A stretch of 64,000 nucleotides of DNA. It comes from Actinomycetospora endophytica. Its GTDB lineage: Bacteria; Actinomycetota; Actinomycetes; Mycobacteriales; Pseudonocardiaceae. Shown piece by piece: positions 49,225 through 57,793 of this stretch; positions within the stretch are counted from its first letter, which is position 1; each line of letters starts with the position of its first letter. The notes below the pieces were generated by a model that ran no database searches, was not told where the DNA came from, and was given only the letters and a program-made list of their open reading frames with translations. Location of the stretch: NCBI RefSeq assembly GCF_021026375.1, contig NZ_JAJNDB010000008.1, positions 1 to 64,000 of the forward strand, read 5' to 3'. Both the position numbers and the translations under genes were made by a program.

Positions 49225-50748
49225 TCAGGCCGCGACGGCGCGGTCGAACATCCCCCAGCGGTCGGTGTTGGGCTCGTCGGCCTCCACGCCGCGCACGTCC
49301 GCGGCGACCCCGACGTTCCACCCGGCGATGCCCCACACGAGGTTGCCGGACTCGCCGTGGAAGAGCTGCTGGACCGCGGAGAAGGCACGGACGCGTTCGG
49401 CCTCGTCGGGCGTCGCGACGGCCTGCGCGTAGAGCGCGTCGATCTGCGGGTTGCGGTAGCCGGTGTAGTTCGGCGTGCCGTTCGTGACCAGCTTGCGGCC
49501 GACGTAGTCCGGGATCGGGAGCGGTCCGCCGCTGGTCATGGCGGCCACACCGGTCCTGCGGACCTGCGAGAAGTAGCTGTCCGGCGGGATGGTGCGTGGT
49601 TGCGCGTCCAGGCCGGTCTCGGTCAGCTGCCGCGCGATCTCGGTGGCGGCCGGGACGAACGTCGGGTCCGTGGTGCTGGTGAGGATCTCGACGGGGGTCC
49701 CGCGGGCGCCGGCCTCGGTGACCAGCGCGGTGGCGCGCGGGAGGTCGCGGGTGATCTGCGGGATCGTCGTGTCGTAGTACTGGACGCCGGGCCCGCGCAG
49801 GTCGTTGCCGATCTCGCCGCGGCCGAGCAGCACGACCCGGACCAGGGCCGCGCGGTCGATCCCGACCTGGACCGCCGTGCGCAGCCGGGGATCCGAGAAC
49901 GGCGGCCGGTCGACCTTGAGGCACAGGTACTGGCTGGTGCCCTGGGGCGAGGACAGCACGTGGGCCCGCTCGTCGTCGGTGAGCCGCAGGACGCTGGTCG
50001 GCTGCAGGTCGTAGGCGCAGTGCACCTGGCCGGAGAGCAGCGCGCCGGCGCGGGCGTTCTCCTGGTCGACCGGCACGATCTCGAGCTCGGTGCTGGGCGG
50101 CCTGCCCTCCCGGTAGGCCTCGAACGCGCGGTAGAGCGCGGGTCCGCCGGGGGAGAAGGAGACGAAGCGGAAGGGTCCGGAGCCGACCGGGTGCGTGGGG
50201 TCGGGCCGGCCGCCGGGGACGATCGCGGTGCCGGTCGCGCCCCAGGAGATCGGGAAGAGGCGGTTCGGGGAGCGGAGCACGATCTCGGCCTCGGTGTCGG
50301 AGACCGCGCGGCTCGCGGCGAAGTCGACGTCGGTGAAGAGCTGCGCGGCGCTCGCGCCGGTGGCCGGGTCGGCGATCCGGCGGAACGAGGCGATCACGTC
50401 GGTGGCGGTGACCGGGCGCCCGTCGTGGAACCGGGCCGGGCGCAGCCGGATCCGCCAGCGGGTGCCGGTCGCGTCGGACTCCCAGGACTCCGCGAGCCGC
50501 GGCACCGGGGTCATCGCCGGGCTGTAGCCGACCAGGGTGTCGTAGCAGGCCTTGGCCCGAACCTGGTCCACGACCTGCGGCAGCACGTGCGGGTCGAGCT
50601 GCTCGCGGCTGCCTCCCCCGGCGATCGCGACCCGGAACCGCCCGGGCGGGCCCGACGAGAAACCGCCCGCGCACCCCGCGAGGCCCAGGGCCCCGGCGGC
50701 GGCGAGCGCTCCCGTGAGGACCCGTCGTCGGGAGAGGGCAGGGCTCAC
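49225..50748 (-). CDS. Second ABC substrate-binding lipoprotein, paralogue of 44434-45966
   Basis: The 507-residue protein has a Tat/lipoprotein signal (SRRRVLTGALAAAGALGLAG then C). The family 5 domain follows with LDPHVLPQVVDQVRAKACYD and FHDGRPVTATDVIASFRRIA. It is similar to the binding protein at 44434 along its whole length. It ends only 6 bases from the converging ATPase gene and probably shares the same permease, giving two substrate ranges. The GTG overlaps the upstream methyltransferase stop. Confidence 0.92.
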   Translation of the reverse strand: MSPALSRRRVLTGALAAAGALGLAGCAGGFSSGPPGRFRVAIAGGGSREQLDPHVLPQVVDQVRAKACYDTLVGYSPAMTPVPRLAESWESDATGTRWRIRLRPARFHDGRPVTATDVIASFRRIADPATGASAAQLFTDVDFAASRAVSDTEAEIVLRSPNRLFPISWGATGTAIVPGGRPDPTHPVGSGPFRFVSFSPGGPALYRAFEAYREGRPPSTELEIVPVDQENARAGALLSGQVHCAYDLQPTSVLRLTDDERAHVLSSPQGTSQYLCLKVDRPPFSDPRLRTAVQVGIDRAALVRVVLLGRGEIGNDLRGPGVQYYDTTIPQITRDLPRATALVTEAGARGTPVEILTSTTDPTFVPAATEIARQLTETGLDAQPRTIPPDSYFSQVRRTGVAAMTSGGPLPIPDYVGRKLVTNGTPNYTGYRNPQIDALYAQAVATPDEAERVRAFSAVQQLFHGESGNLVWGIAGWNVGVAADVRGVEADEPNTDRWGMFDRAVAA

Positions 50749-51563
50749 CGCACCGCCGCCAGCAGGCGACGGTCGAGGAGCTGGGTCACGGTGTCGACCT
50801 CGGCGAACCCGGCGGCGCGCAGCGCGTCCGTCCAGGTCACGAGCGAGCTGCCGCCGTGGCCGCCCGCGGGCCGGTTCGCCTCCCGCTCGGCGAACTGCGG
50901 CGCCAGCCCCGGGTCAGCGGCCGCGGCCTCCCACCAGGCGGCGAAGTCCTCGAAGCCCGGCGCGCCGGTGCGCACGTCGGTCCGCTCGCGGCGCAGCTCG
51001 GCGGTCATCGCGGCGAGGCGCGGCGTGGCCCGGTCGTCGGCGAGCAGGGTGTCGAAGTCGAGGAACACCCCGCCCGGGCGCAGCAGCCCGGCGAGGGTCC
51101 GGGTGAGCCCGCCGAGCCGGTCGGCCGGGAGCCAGTGCAGGGCCGTCGACGAGACCACGGCGTCGACCCCCGACGCCGGCGTGCCCACGCCGTCGGCCCA
51201 CCCGTCCTCGGACAGGTCGGCCTGCACCCAGCGCACCCGGTCGCCGAGGGTCCGGCGGCCGAGCTCGAGCATCACCGGGTCGGCGTCGACCCCGACCACC
51301 TCGGCGTCCGGGAACCGGTGCGCCACCCGACCGGCGAGCGACCCGGGGCCGCAGCCGAGGTCGAGGACCCGGGCGGGCTCGCCGACGAGCCGCTCGACGA
51401 CGTCGAGCATGAGCGCGAAGACCTCCTCCCGCCCCGGGACGTGGCCCGCCTGCTGGGTCTCCCACCGCTGCGTCCACGCCGGCGCGTTGTCCACCGCGTT
51501 CGTGACACCGACCGTCACCGTCTCCACCGCCTGCTGTCCGGGTTCCAGGGCGTCGACGATCAT
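50745..51563 (-). CDS. SAM-dependent methyltransferase
   Basis: The 272-residue protein has class I motifs ARVLDLGCGPGSLAGRVAHR, EVVGVDADPVMLELGRR, VDAVVSSTALHWLPADRLGG and LLRPGGVFLDFDTLL. The HW in the post-motif strand resembles trans-aconitate-type methyltransferases. The ATG at 51563 is chosen. Its stop overlaps the second binding protein start (GTGA), so the two are co-translated. Confidence 0.87.
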   Translation of the reverse strand: MIVDALEPGQQAVETVTVGVTNAVDNAPAWTQRWETQQAGHVPGREEVFALMLDVVERLVGEPARVLDLGCGPGSLAGRVAHRFPDAEVVGVDADPVMLELGRRTLGDRVRWVQADLSEDGWADGVGTPASGVDAVVSSTALHWLPADRLGGLTRTLAGLLRPGGVFLDFDTLLADDRATPRLAAMTAELRRERTDVRTGAPGFEDFAAWWEAAAADPGLAPQFAEREANRPAGGHGGSSLVTWTDALRAAGFAEVDTVTQLLDRRLLAAVR

Positions 51564-51621
51564 CGGTGGTGTCCGGGCTCTCTGCAACTAGTCTGCAACA
51601 GCGAGTCAGGGGCGACGATCG

Positions 51622-52317
51622 TCACCGCAGGGTCAGCGTCACCTCCTGCCCGACCGTCGCGGCGGCGACCCGCGCCGCCTCCTTCCCCGGCAGCGCCACG
51701 AGCACGAGCGGCGCGGACGCCGAGCGCTCCTCGCCCGGCAGCACCGTCAGCACCCGCGCGCCGGTGGCGACCACCACGCCGTCCCCGCCGCCCACGCCGG
51801 CGCCCCCGACGACGTCGACCAGGGCGCCGGGCCGCACGAGCGCCGCCACCGCCGGGTCGGCCAGGCGCAACGGGACGCCCGCCGCGTCCGGCGTCCCCGC
51901 GGACGCCCGGGCCGACTCCGGCCCGACCAGCCGCACGTCGGTGAGCACCTCGCCGGCGCGCACCGGTCCGACCGGTCGGCGCCCGACGGCGTCGGCCACA
52001 TCGGTCAGCGCTGCGACCGGCACCGCCTCCGGTGGCCGCGGGACCACCCCGACGTCGCCGGGTCCCACCGCCGCCCCGGGCGGCAGATCCCGCCGGGCGA
52101 CGACCACCGGCGCCCCGGCCACCGACGGCGACGCGGCCCCGGCGACCGCCAGCACCACGGCCAGGGCGAGGAGCATCCCGGCGGCGAGGCGGCGCAGCGC
52201 GACCCCGCGCCGCCAGCCGTGCGGTACCCGGGCCCGGCGGGGCCGGACGCGGCGCCGCGGGGCGCGGCCGGCGCGTGGCTCGGGGCCTGCCGGCGGCGGC
52301 CGTCCGGTGATCTGCAC
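51622..52317 (-). CDS. SAF-domain (CpaB/RcpC-like) protein
   Basis: The 231-residue protein starts with GTG and has an Arg-rich lead, one hydrophobic helix (LAAGMLLALAVVLAVAGAAS) and a SAF domain (VVVARRDLPPGAAVGPGDVG, GRRPVGPVRAGEVLTDVRLV). A beta-rich CpaB-like end follows. Such proteins assist Flp pilus-type secretion or act as envelope proteins. No pilus genes are nearby. Unpaired SAF proteins next to fmdB are common in actinobacteria. Confidence 0.8.
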   Translation of the reverse strand: MQITGRPPPAGPEPRAGRAPRRRVRPRRARVPHGWRRGVALRRLAAGMLLALAVVLAVAGAASPSVAGAPVVVARRDLPPGAAVGPGDVGVVPRPPEAVPVAALTDVADAVGRRPVGPVRAGEVLTDVRLVGPESARASAGTPDAAGVPLRLADPAVAALVRPGALVDVVGGAGVGGGDGVVVATGARVLTVLPGEERSASAPLVLVALPGKEAARVAAATVGQEVTLTLR

Positions 52318-52453
52318 GAACCGGACGGTAGGGCGATGACCGTACCCGTGCGGCAATCCGATCACCGCCTGTGGACAATGGCGGGGGACCCAGAGGTGCT
52401 GTGGACAGCCGGGGGTCACGAGATCGTCCGGACGCGAGGAGAGGCGCACCCGT

Positions 52454-53368
52454 ATGGCCGTGGTGCTGGTGCTCCTGGCGTGCCTCGGGAACGCACTCGC
52501 GCTCACCCTGCAGCGCAAGGCCGCCCAGGACAGCGCCCGACAGCGTGGCCGCTCCGCCGGCTCGTTCCGGGACATGGTCCGTCGGCCGCCCTGGCTGTTC
52601 GGCATCCTGATCTTCGCGCTGGCGATCATCTGCCAGATCTCCGCGCTGCGCCTCGGGTCGGTCTCGCTGGTCCAGCCGGTGCTCGTGATGGAACTGCCGT
52701 TCACGCTGCTCGTCGGCTGGTGGATCCTCGGCGGGGCGCTCCGGCCCTACGAGTGGGCCGCCGTCGCGACCATGAGCGTCGGCCTCGTCGTCATGCTGGC
52801 CTCGCTGCGCCCGCACGGCGGCGACGCGCTCGCGGCGGGGAACGTCCGCTGGATCCTCGGGGTCCTGGTGACCTCCGCCGTCCTCGCGATCACCGTGGGG
52901 ATCGCGACGAGGTCGCGGGCGGCGGGCAAGGCCGCGTTCTTCGGGATCGCGGCGGGCATCGGCTCGGGGTTCGTCGCGGTGATCTTCAAGGCGATGACCG
53001 ACGCGCTCGCCATCGGCGGGCTCTGGATGGTCCTCACGACGTGGCAGACCTACCTGCTGATCCCGGTCGCGCCGATCGCGTTCTGGACGCTGCAGAGCGG
53101 TCTGCGGGCCGGGCGGCTGCTGGCCTCCCAGCCGGGCCTCACGCTGGGGAACCCGCTGCTGGCGTTCCTGTGGGGGACGGTGCTGCTGGGGGAGCAGGTC
53201 GCGGGCGGCGCGTGGCTCTGGGGCGGTTTCCTGGGCGCCGTGCTGCTCACCGTCGGTGTCTTCCTGCTCGCCCGGTCGCCGGTGCTGGCCGCGCAGGAGG
53301 GAAGTCCTCGCGACCGGCCCACCACCAAGGCCGCCAGTGGTGGCGCAGAGCGACGGCGTCCGCAGTAG
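52454..53368 (+). CDS. DMT-superfamily transporter
   Basis: The 304-residue protein has about nine to ten helices: VVLVLLACLGNALALTLQRK, FGILIFALAIICQISALRLG, SLVQPVLVMELPFTLLVGWW, and in the second repeat LGNPLLAFLWGTVLLGEQV. Two EamA-like repeats are recognisable. The substrate is unknown. The ATG at 52454 follows GAGGAGAGGC. Confidence 0.85.
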   Translation: MAVVLVLLACLGNALALTLQRKAAQDSARQRGRSAGSFRDMVRRPPWLFGILIFALAIICQISALRLGSVSLVQPVLVMELPFTLLVGWWILGGALRPYEWAAVATMSVGLVVMLASLRPHGGDALAAGNVRWILGVLVTSAVLAITVGIATRSRAAGKAAFFGIAAGIGSGFVAVIFKAMTDALAIGGLWMVLTTWQTYLLIPVAPIAFWTLQSGLRAGRLLASQPGLTLGNPLLAFLWGTVLLGEQVAGGAWLWGGFLGAVLLTVGVFLLARSPVLAAQEGSPRDRPTTKAASGGAERRRPQ

Positions 53369-53740
53369 TCGTTGGTTCGAACGGGTGCGACGGGAAAGTC
53401 AAACCTGATTCATGGCAACGCGAGACGAGTGCAAGCGTCTCTCGTTGTACGAGGCACGGAGCCACCGACCGCTGGGGAGCGGGTCGGGCGCCGTGCGGGT
53501 CCGGGTCGGCGACTCGGGGTTGCCGACCCGGACCATCCCCTCGGTCTTCCTCTCCGCGTTTCGATCAGGGGCACATCACGCCGATGTGCGCCCGCTTCGT
53601 GCTGCCTGGTGTGCCCGTGATCGTGGAGCCGGTCGGGGCCGGCTCCACGAGGGGCACGGTGCGCAGGTCTGCGCGCCTCCGGGGCTGCGCTACGTGCTGC
53701 TGATCTTCGGTCGGGCCGGTCTCACCCGGCCCGACGACGC
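53369..53740. other. Gene-free gap containing a terminator hairpin
   Basis: No supported gene. Frames here are antisense shadows of the serine repeat of fmdB or low-complexity. At 53622-53650, CGTGGAGCCGG and CCGGCTCCACG form an 11-bp perfect stem that probably ends the fmdB transcript coming from the right. Confidence 0.5.
53622..53650 (-). terminator. Hairpin terminator of the fmdB transcript
   Basis: CGTGGAGCCGG - TCGGGG - CCGGCTCCACG, a perfect GC-rich stem about 90 bases beyond the fmdB stop in the direction of transcription. No U-tract. Confidence 0.6.
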
Positions 53741-54175
53741 TCAGGCGCTCTTCGCCGCCGTCGTGCTCGACGACCCGGACGACGACCCGCTGCCCGAGCT
53801 GCTCGAGCCGCTCGACGAGGAACCGTTCGAGGACGAGCCACCGGACGACGAGCCACCGGACGACGAGCCCCCGGACGACGACGAGTCGCCCGACGAGGAG
53901 CCGCTCGACGAGCCCGACCCGGCGTCCGAGGACGACGACCCCGACGACTCGCCCGCCGACGATCCGGACTCCGACGACGACGAGGAGCTCGACGAGCTCG
54001 AACGGCTGTCGTTGCGGTAGAAGCCGCTGCCCTTGAACACGATGCCGACCGACGAGAACACCTTGCGCAGCCGGCCCCCGCACTCGGGGCACTCGGTCAG
54101 CGACGGGTCGGTGAACGCCTGGACCTGCTCGAACCGGTGGTCACACACGGTGCAGGCGTAGGGGTAGGTGGGCAC
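53741..54175 (-). CDS. FmdB-type zinc-ribbon protein with long Ser-rich tail
   Basis: From the GTG at 54175 (AGGAG site) the 144-residue protein starts PTYPYACTVCDHRFEQVQAF and TECPECGGRLRKVFSSVGIV, a four-Cys zinc ribbon of the FmdB family. A disordered tail of about 80 residues, almost only Ser and Gly, follows. This is the layout of mycobacterial Rv0991c (Ruc), described as a redox-regulated unstructured chaperone acting with Hsp70. A CIRCE-like HrcA operator upstream supports a heat-shock role. Confidence 0.88.
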   Translation of the reverse strand: MPTYPYACTVCDHRFEQVQAFTDPSLTECPECGGRLRKVFSSVGIVFKGSGFYRNDSRSSSSSSSSSSESGSSAGESSGSSSSDAGSGSSSGSSSGDSSSSGGSSSGGSSSGGSSSNGSSSSGSSSSGSGSSSGSSSTTAAKSA

Positions 54176-54225
54176 GCTCGCTCCTGTCGTCACCCGAGGG
54201 GACTCGTAGATCGGGGGCAGTGTAT

Positions 54226-54252
54226 CTGGCACTCACCCCACGTGAGTGCCAA
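54226..54252 (-). promoter_or_regulatory. CIRCE-like HrcA operator upstream of fmdB
   Basis: The minus strand reads TTGGCACTC - ACGTGGGGT - GAGTGCCAG. The spacer is exactly 9 bases and the arms match the CIRCE consensus TTAGCACTC/GAGTGCTAA in 8 and 7 of 9 positions. It lies 51 bases before the fmdB start, over its likely promoter. Confidence 0.8.
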
Positions 54253-54264
54253 CACGGACGGACA

Positions 54265-54873
54265 TCACGGTGTTCCGGGCGCGCCGGTGCGCAGCAGGCC
54301 CGCCGTGGGGCGCCAGACGGCGTGGACCAGGACGTCGTGGGGCTCGGCGGGCAGCTCCGCCACCAGCTCGTCGTCCCCGACGAGCGCCACCAGCAGCGTC
54401 GTCGGCGAGGCCAGCGGCAGGCTCCGGTCGTAGTGCCCGCCACCGCGCCCGAGCCGGACCCCGGCCGCCGTCGCCGCCAGCGCGGGTACGACGACGACCG
54501 TCGCCTCGCCGATCGCGGCGGGGCCGCGGCGCGCGCCACCGGGTTCGAGCAGCCCGTGCGGGCCGGGGACCAGGTCGGCCCGGCCCCCGAAGACGGCCCA
54601 GTCCAGGGGCGCCTCACCCACCGTCACCGGGAGCAGCACGTGCCGGCCGAGCGCGACCGCCGCGTCGAGCACCGGCACCGCGCCGTCCGGGGCCGCGCCC
54701 GGCTCGCGGCGGACCGGGACGTGCAGGCACACCGGGCGCTGCGGATCGGCGCCGAGCTCGTCGAGCACGCCGGGGAGAGCCGCCGCCAGCGCGGCGGCGT
54801 CGCGCCACCGGTCGTCGTCGGGACGTTCCCGACGGCGGGCGAGCAGCTCCCGTCGCACCTCGTCCTTGGTCAC
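54265..54873 (-). CDS. 5-formyltetrahydrofolate cyclo-ligase
   Basis: The enzyme converts 5-formyl-THF to 5,10-methenyl-THF using ATP. The 202-residue protein has TKDEVRRELLARRRE at the N-terminus, PVTVGEAPLDWAVF, and the ATP/folate motif GVRLGRGGGHYDRSLPLA near residue 140. The length is normal. The order cyclo-ligase, fmdB matches Rv0992c-Rv0991c. The start is GTG. Confidence 0.92.
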   Translation of the reverse strand: MTKDEVRRELLARRRERPDDDRWRDAAALAAALPGVLDELGADPQRPVCLHVPVRREPGAAPDGAVPVLDAAVALGRHVLLPVTVGEAPLDWAVFGGRADLVPGPHGLLEPGGARRGPAAIGEATVVVVPALAATAAGVRLGRGGGHYDRSLPLASPTTLLVALVGDDELVAELPAEPHDVLVHAVWRPTAGLLRTGAPGTP

Positions 54874-54955
54874 GACGCCCCCGACCGGCCGACGAGGGGA
54901 GGATCCGGTCGCTCCAGGCGCACGAGGGCTCCCCTCGTGCGGCGGGGAAGGCGAG

Positions 54956-56335
54956 TCACCCCTCGAGCGTGCCGCCGTCGAGCGTGCGCGGCCCGTCGAC
55001 GGTCACCGACCCGCGCACCGTCACCGGGCCGCCGAAGGTCACGTCGCCGCGCACCTCGAGGCGCTCGGCGTCGATCAACGACGGCGCGCCGGCCGGGAAC
55101 CGCGCCTCGAAGTCGCGGAGCATCCCGAAGTGCGCCTTGTCCAGCGAGACCACCGGCGGGACGCCGTCGAAGTGCGGCACCATCGCGCCGTCGTCGCGCA
55201 GCTCCCAGAGATCCGAGCGCGCGACGAGGAGGTCGTCGGTCGTCTTGACCGGCGCGAACCGGGTCCGCGGCACCTCCAGCGCGCCCGCCCCGTCGATCGT
55301 CGACACCGCGGCGCCCATCGCGGTCTCCAGCTGGAGCACCTTCGTGGACGACTTGTCGGTCGGGTCGACGGTCTTGCGGTTGACGATCAGCGGCAGCTCC
55401 GGCGCCGCCGGGTCGGCCTCCTGCAGCGCGGTGATCGCCTGCAGGTCGAACCAGATGTTGTTGGTGTTGAAGTAGTGCCAGCGGGACAGGTCGCCGAAGG
55501 AGGGGTCGCCATCCGGGACCTGCGCGGACTCGCGGAGCACGAGCTTGCCGTCGCGCATCGCGAGGTGGCCGCCCTTGCGGTCGGACTCGGTCCCGCGCAC
55601 CACCTCGAGCAGGAAGGGCACCTCGTGCTCGACGAGCCACGCGGCGATGCGGGGGTCGGGGCGGGCGCCGAGGTTGTCGGCGTTGGAGACGAAGCACCAG
55701 CGCACGCCGGCCTCGAGCAGCGTCGCCGCGATCCCGCTGGCCGCCAGCGCGGTGTAGATGTCGCCGTGGCCGGGCGGGCACCACTCGAGCTGTGGGTCGG
55801 CGGGCCACTCGACCGGCTCGAGGGTCGACGCGTCCAGCTTCGGCTCGATGCCCTGCAGGAAGTCGAGCGGCAGCGGCTGGTCGTCGAGGCCGGAGTGCCC
55901 GCGCAGCCGCTCCAGCGACGGCGGGCGGGTGGTCGGCGAGTCCATGAGCAGCAGCGGCAGGCGCGCCCCGGTGCTGCGGCGCAGGGCCAGCGTCTGGATC
56001 GCGATGACGTCGAGGAAGCTGCGGCCGGGCTTGATCTCGAGCGTCGACTTCGGCCCGTCGAGGCCCATGCTCGTCCCGAGCCCGCCGTTGAGCTTCACGA
56101 CGGCGAGGCGGTCCAGGACCGCGCGCGTGGTCGCCTCGTCCGGCTCCGGAAGGTCGTCCAGGCGGGGGAGCGGGTCGACCGGCGAGAGCTCGTCGCCGGG
56201 CAGGGTGCCCGCCCCGGGGTCGGCGAGCTGCGCCAGCCGCCGCCGGAACGCGGCGAGCTCCATCGGGTGCGCGCCCGACTTCTCCAGCGCGACGAGGGCC
56301 GGGTGGTCGGCGCTCACGGTTGCCGGATCGACCAT
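54956..56335 (-). CDS. UTP-glucose-1-phosphate uridylyltransferase, UGP type
   Basis: The 459-residue protein belongs to the eukaryote-like UDPGP family, not the short GalU family. Seen are VVKLNGGLGTSMGLDGPKST (nucleotide-binding GGLGT and Lys), LPLLLMDSPTTRP, PPGHGDIYTAL, CFVSNADNLGARPD, RWHYFNTNNIWFDL and NRKTVDPTDKSSTKVLQLET. A left-handed beta-helix end follows (LEVRGDVTFGGPVTVRGSVT). It makes UDP-glucose for envelope glycans. It is divergent from the moeA-like gene. Confidence 0.9.
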   Translation of the reverse strand: MVDPATVSADHPALVALEKSGAHPMELAAFRRRLAQLADPGAGTLPGDELSPVDPLPRLDDLPEPDEATTRAVLDRLAVVKLNGGLGTSMGLDGPKSTLEIKPGRSFLDVIAIQTLALRRSTGARLPLLLMDSPTTRPPSLERLRGHSGLDDQPLPLDFLQGIEPKLDASTLEPVEWPADPQLEWCPPGHGDIYTALAASGIAATLLEAGVRWCFVSNADNLGARPDPRIAAWLVEHEVPFLLEVVRGTESDRKGGHLAMRDGKLVLRESAQVPDGDPSFGDLSRWHYFNTNNIWFDLQAITALQEADPAAPELPLIVNRKTVDPTDKSSTKVLQLETAMGAAVSTIDGAGALEVPRTRFAPVKTTDDLLVARSDLWELRDDGAMVPHFDGVPPVVSLDKAHFGMLRDFEARFPAGAPSLIDAERLEVRGDVTFGGPVTVRGSVTVDGPRTLDGGTLEG

Positions 56336-56521
56336 GCGGTGGCTGCCTTCGGTTCTCGGGAGGCCGGGTACGGATGTGATCTCCGCCCCGGACCGGACGC
56401 GGCCGAGACTAGCGAAAGCGGCCCGGAGTCCGGTGTGCACGGGCTGTGCACCATCGGGCCTGGTCGTGTGTCGGGAACCCGGGCGCGTCGCTGACCGGAT
56501 GGCGCGGCGTGTCGTAGGACG

Positions 56522-57763
56522 ATGGAGCCCGTGAGGACCGTGGATGCCCAGCTGCGCCGGGTGCTCGACGCCGCGGTGCGACCGGCCCCGATGCGCGTAC
56601 CGATCTCCGAGGCGCAGGGACTGCTCTGTGCGGAGGAGGTCGTCGCCGACCGCGCGCTGCCGGGGTTCGACCAGGCCGCCGTCGACGGGTTCGCGGTGCG
56701 TGCCGTCGACGTGCGCGAGGCCGACTCGGAGCCGGTCGAGCTCCCGGTCGTGGGGGAGGTGGCCGCCGGATCGCGCCAGGCTCATCGATTGAGCCCGAAG
56801 CAGGCCGTCCGCGTCGCCACCGGGGCCCCGCTGCCGACGCTGGCCGACGCCGTCGCCCCGGACGACCACACCGACGACGCCGCCCCCTCGAGCCGGGCCC
56901 GGGTCACCGTCAAGACCCCCGTCCCGTCGGCCGCCTACGTGCGGCGCACCGGTGAGGACGTGGCGCCCGGGGACGTCGCGGTGCGCCGCGGCGTCGTCGT
57001 CGGGCCCGCCCAGGTGGGGTTGCTGGCCGCCGTGGGCCGCACGAAGGTGCTCGTCCACCCGAAGCCGCGGGTGTCGGTGATCGCGGTCGGGGACGAGCTC
57101 GTGGACGTCGACCGCACCCCCGGCGCGGGCCAGGTCGTCGACGTCAACTCCTACGCGCTGGCCGCCGCCGCCCGCGACGCCGGCGCCGAGGTGACGCGCA
57201 TCGGCATCGTCGCCAGCGACCCGGCGGCGGTGCGCGAAGCGGTCGAGGCGCGGCTCGGGCTGGCCGAGGTGGTCCTCGTCGCGGGGGCCGTCGGCGGGGC
57301 GCAGGGCGAGTCGGTCGCGGCCGCGCTCGGGGAGCTCGGGCCGATGGACACCTCGCGGGTGGCGATGCACCCGGGCTCGGTGCAGGCGTTCGCGCGCCTG
57401 GGTGACGACGAGGTCCCGACGTTCCTGCTCCCGGCGAACCCGACCTCGGCGCTCATCGTGTTCGAGGTGCTCGTCCGCCCGCTGGTGCGCCTGGCCCTCG
57501 GTCGTCCGGAGCTGCACCGTCGGGAGGTGACCGCGCGGCTGCTCTCGCCGGTGTCCTCGCGGCCGGGTCGGCGCAGCTACGTCCGCGGGCAGTTGCTGCG
57601 GGACCGCTCGACGGGCGACTACCTGGCCCAGCCGCTCGGGACGGCCGGCTCGCACCTGCTGTCGTCGCTGGCCGAGGCGAACGCGCTGATCATCATCGAC
57701 GAGGACACCGTCGAGGCCGGGCTGGACCAGCCGGTGCAGGTGGCGTTCCTGGCGCCGAGGTAG
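56522..57763 (+). CDS. MoeA-family protein with degenerate active site (Glp-like)
   Basis: The 413-residue protein has all MoeA/gephyrin domains: VDAQLRRVLDAAV, ALPGFDQAAVDGFAVRA, GAPLPTLADAVAPDD and PRVSVIAVGDELV. The catalytic region deviates: VLVAGAVGGAQGES replaces 'vxTSGGVSxGxxD', MHPGS replaces 'xKPGxP' and LPANPTS replaces 'LPGNPxS'. A true molybdenum insertase is therefore unlikely. In corynebacteria the MoeA homologue at this locus is Glp, a cell-division scaffold that binds FtsZ and a membrane receptor encoded nearby. The same neighbourhood is present here. Confidence 0.85.
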   Translation: MEPVRTVDAQLRRVLDAAVRPAPMRVPISEAQGLLCAEEVVADRALPGFDQAAVDGFAVRAVDVREADSEPVELPVVGEVAAGSRQAHRLSPKQAVRVATGAPLPTLADAVAPDDHTDDAAPSSRARVTVKTPVPSAAYVRRTGEDVAPGDVAVRRGVVVGPAQVGLLAAVGRTKVLVHPKPRVSVIAVGDELVDVDRTPGAGQVVDVNSYALAAAARDAGAEVTRIGIVASDPAAVREAVEARLGLAEVVLVAGAVGGAQGESVAAALGELGPMDTSRVAMHPGSVQAFARLGDDEVPTFLLPANPTSALIVFEVLVRPLVRLALGRPELHRREVTARLLSPVSSRPGRRSYVRGQLLRDRSTGDYLAQPLGTAGSHLLSSLAEANALIIIDEDTVEAGLDQPVQVAFLAPR

Positions 57764-57793
57764 GCGCAGTGCACCTCTGCTAGAACGATCGAC

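Noticed and set aside
53412-54020. Asp/Glu/Pro-rich plus-strand frame over the fmdB gene
   Set aside because: The acidic repeat is the complement of the Ser-rich tail of fmdB. The zinc ribbon, ribosome site and CIRCE element all support the minus strand.
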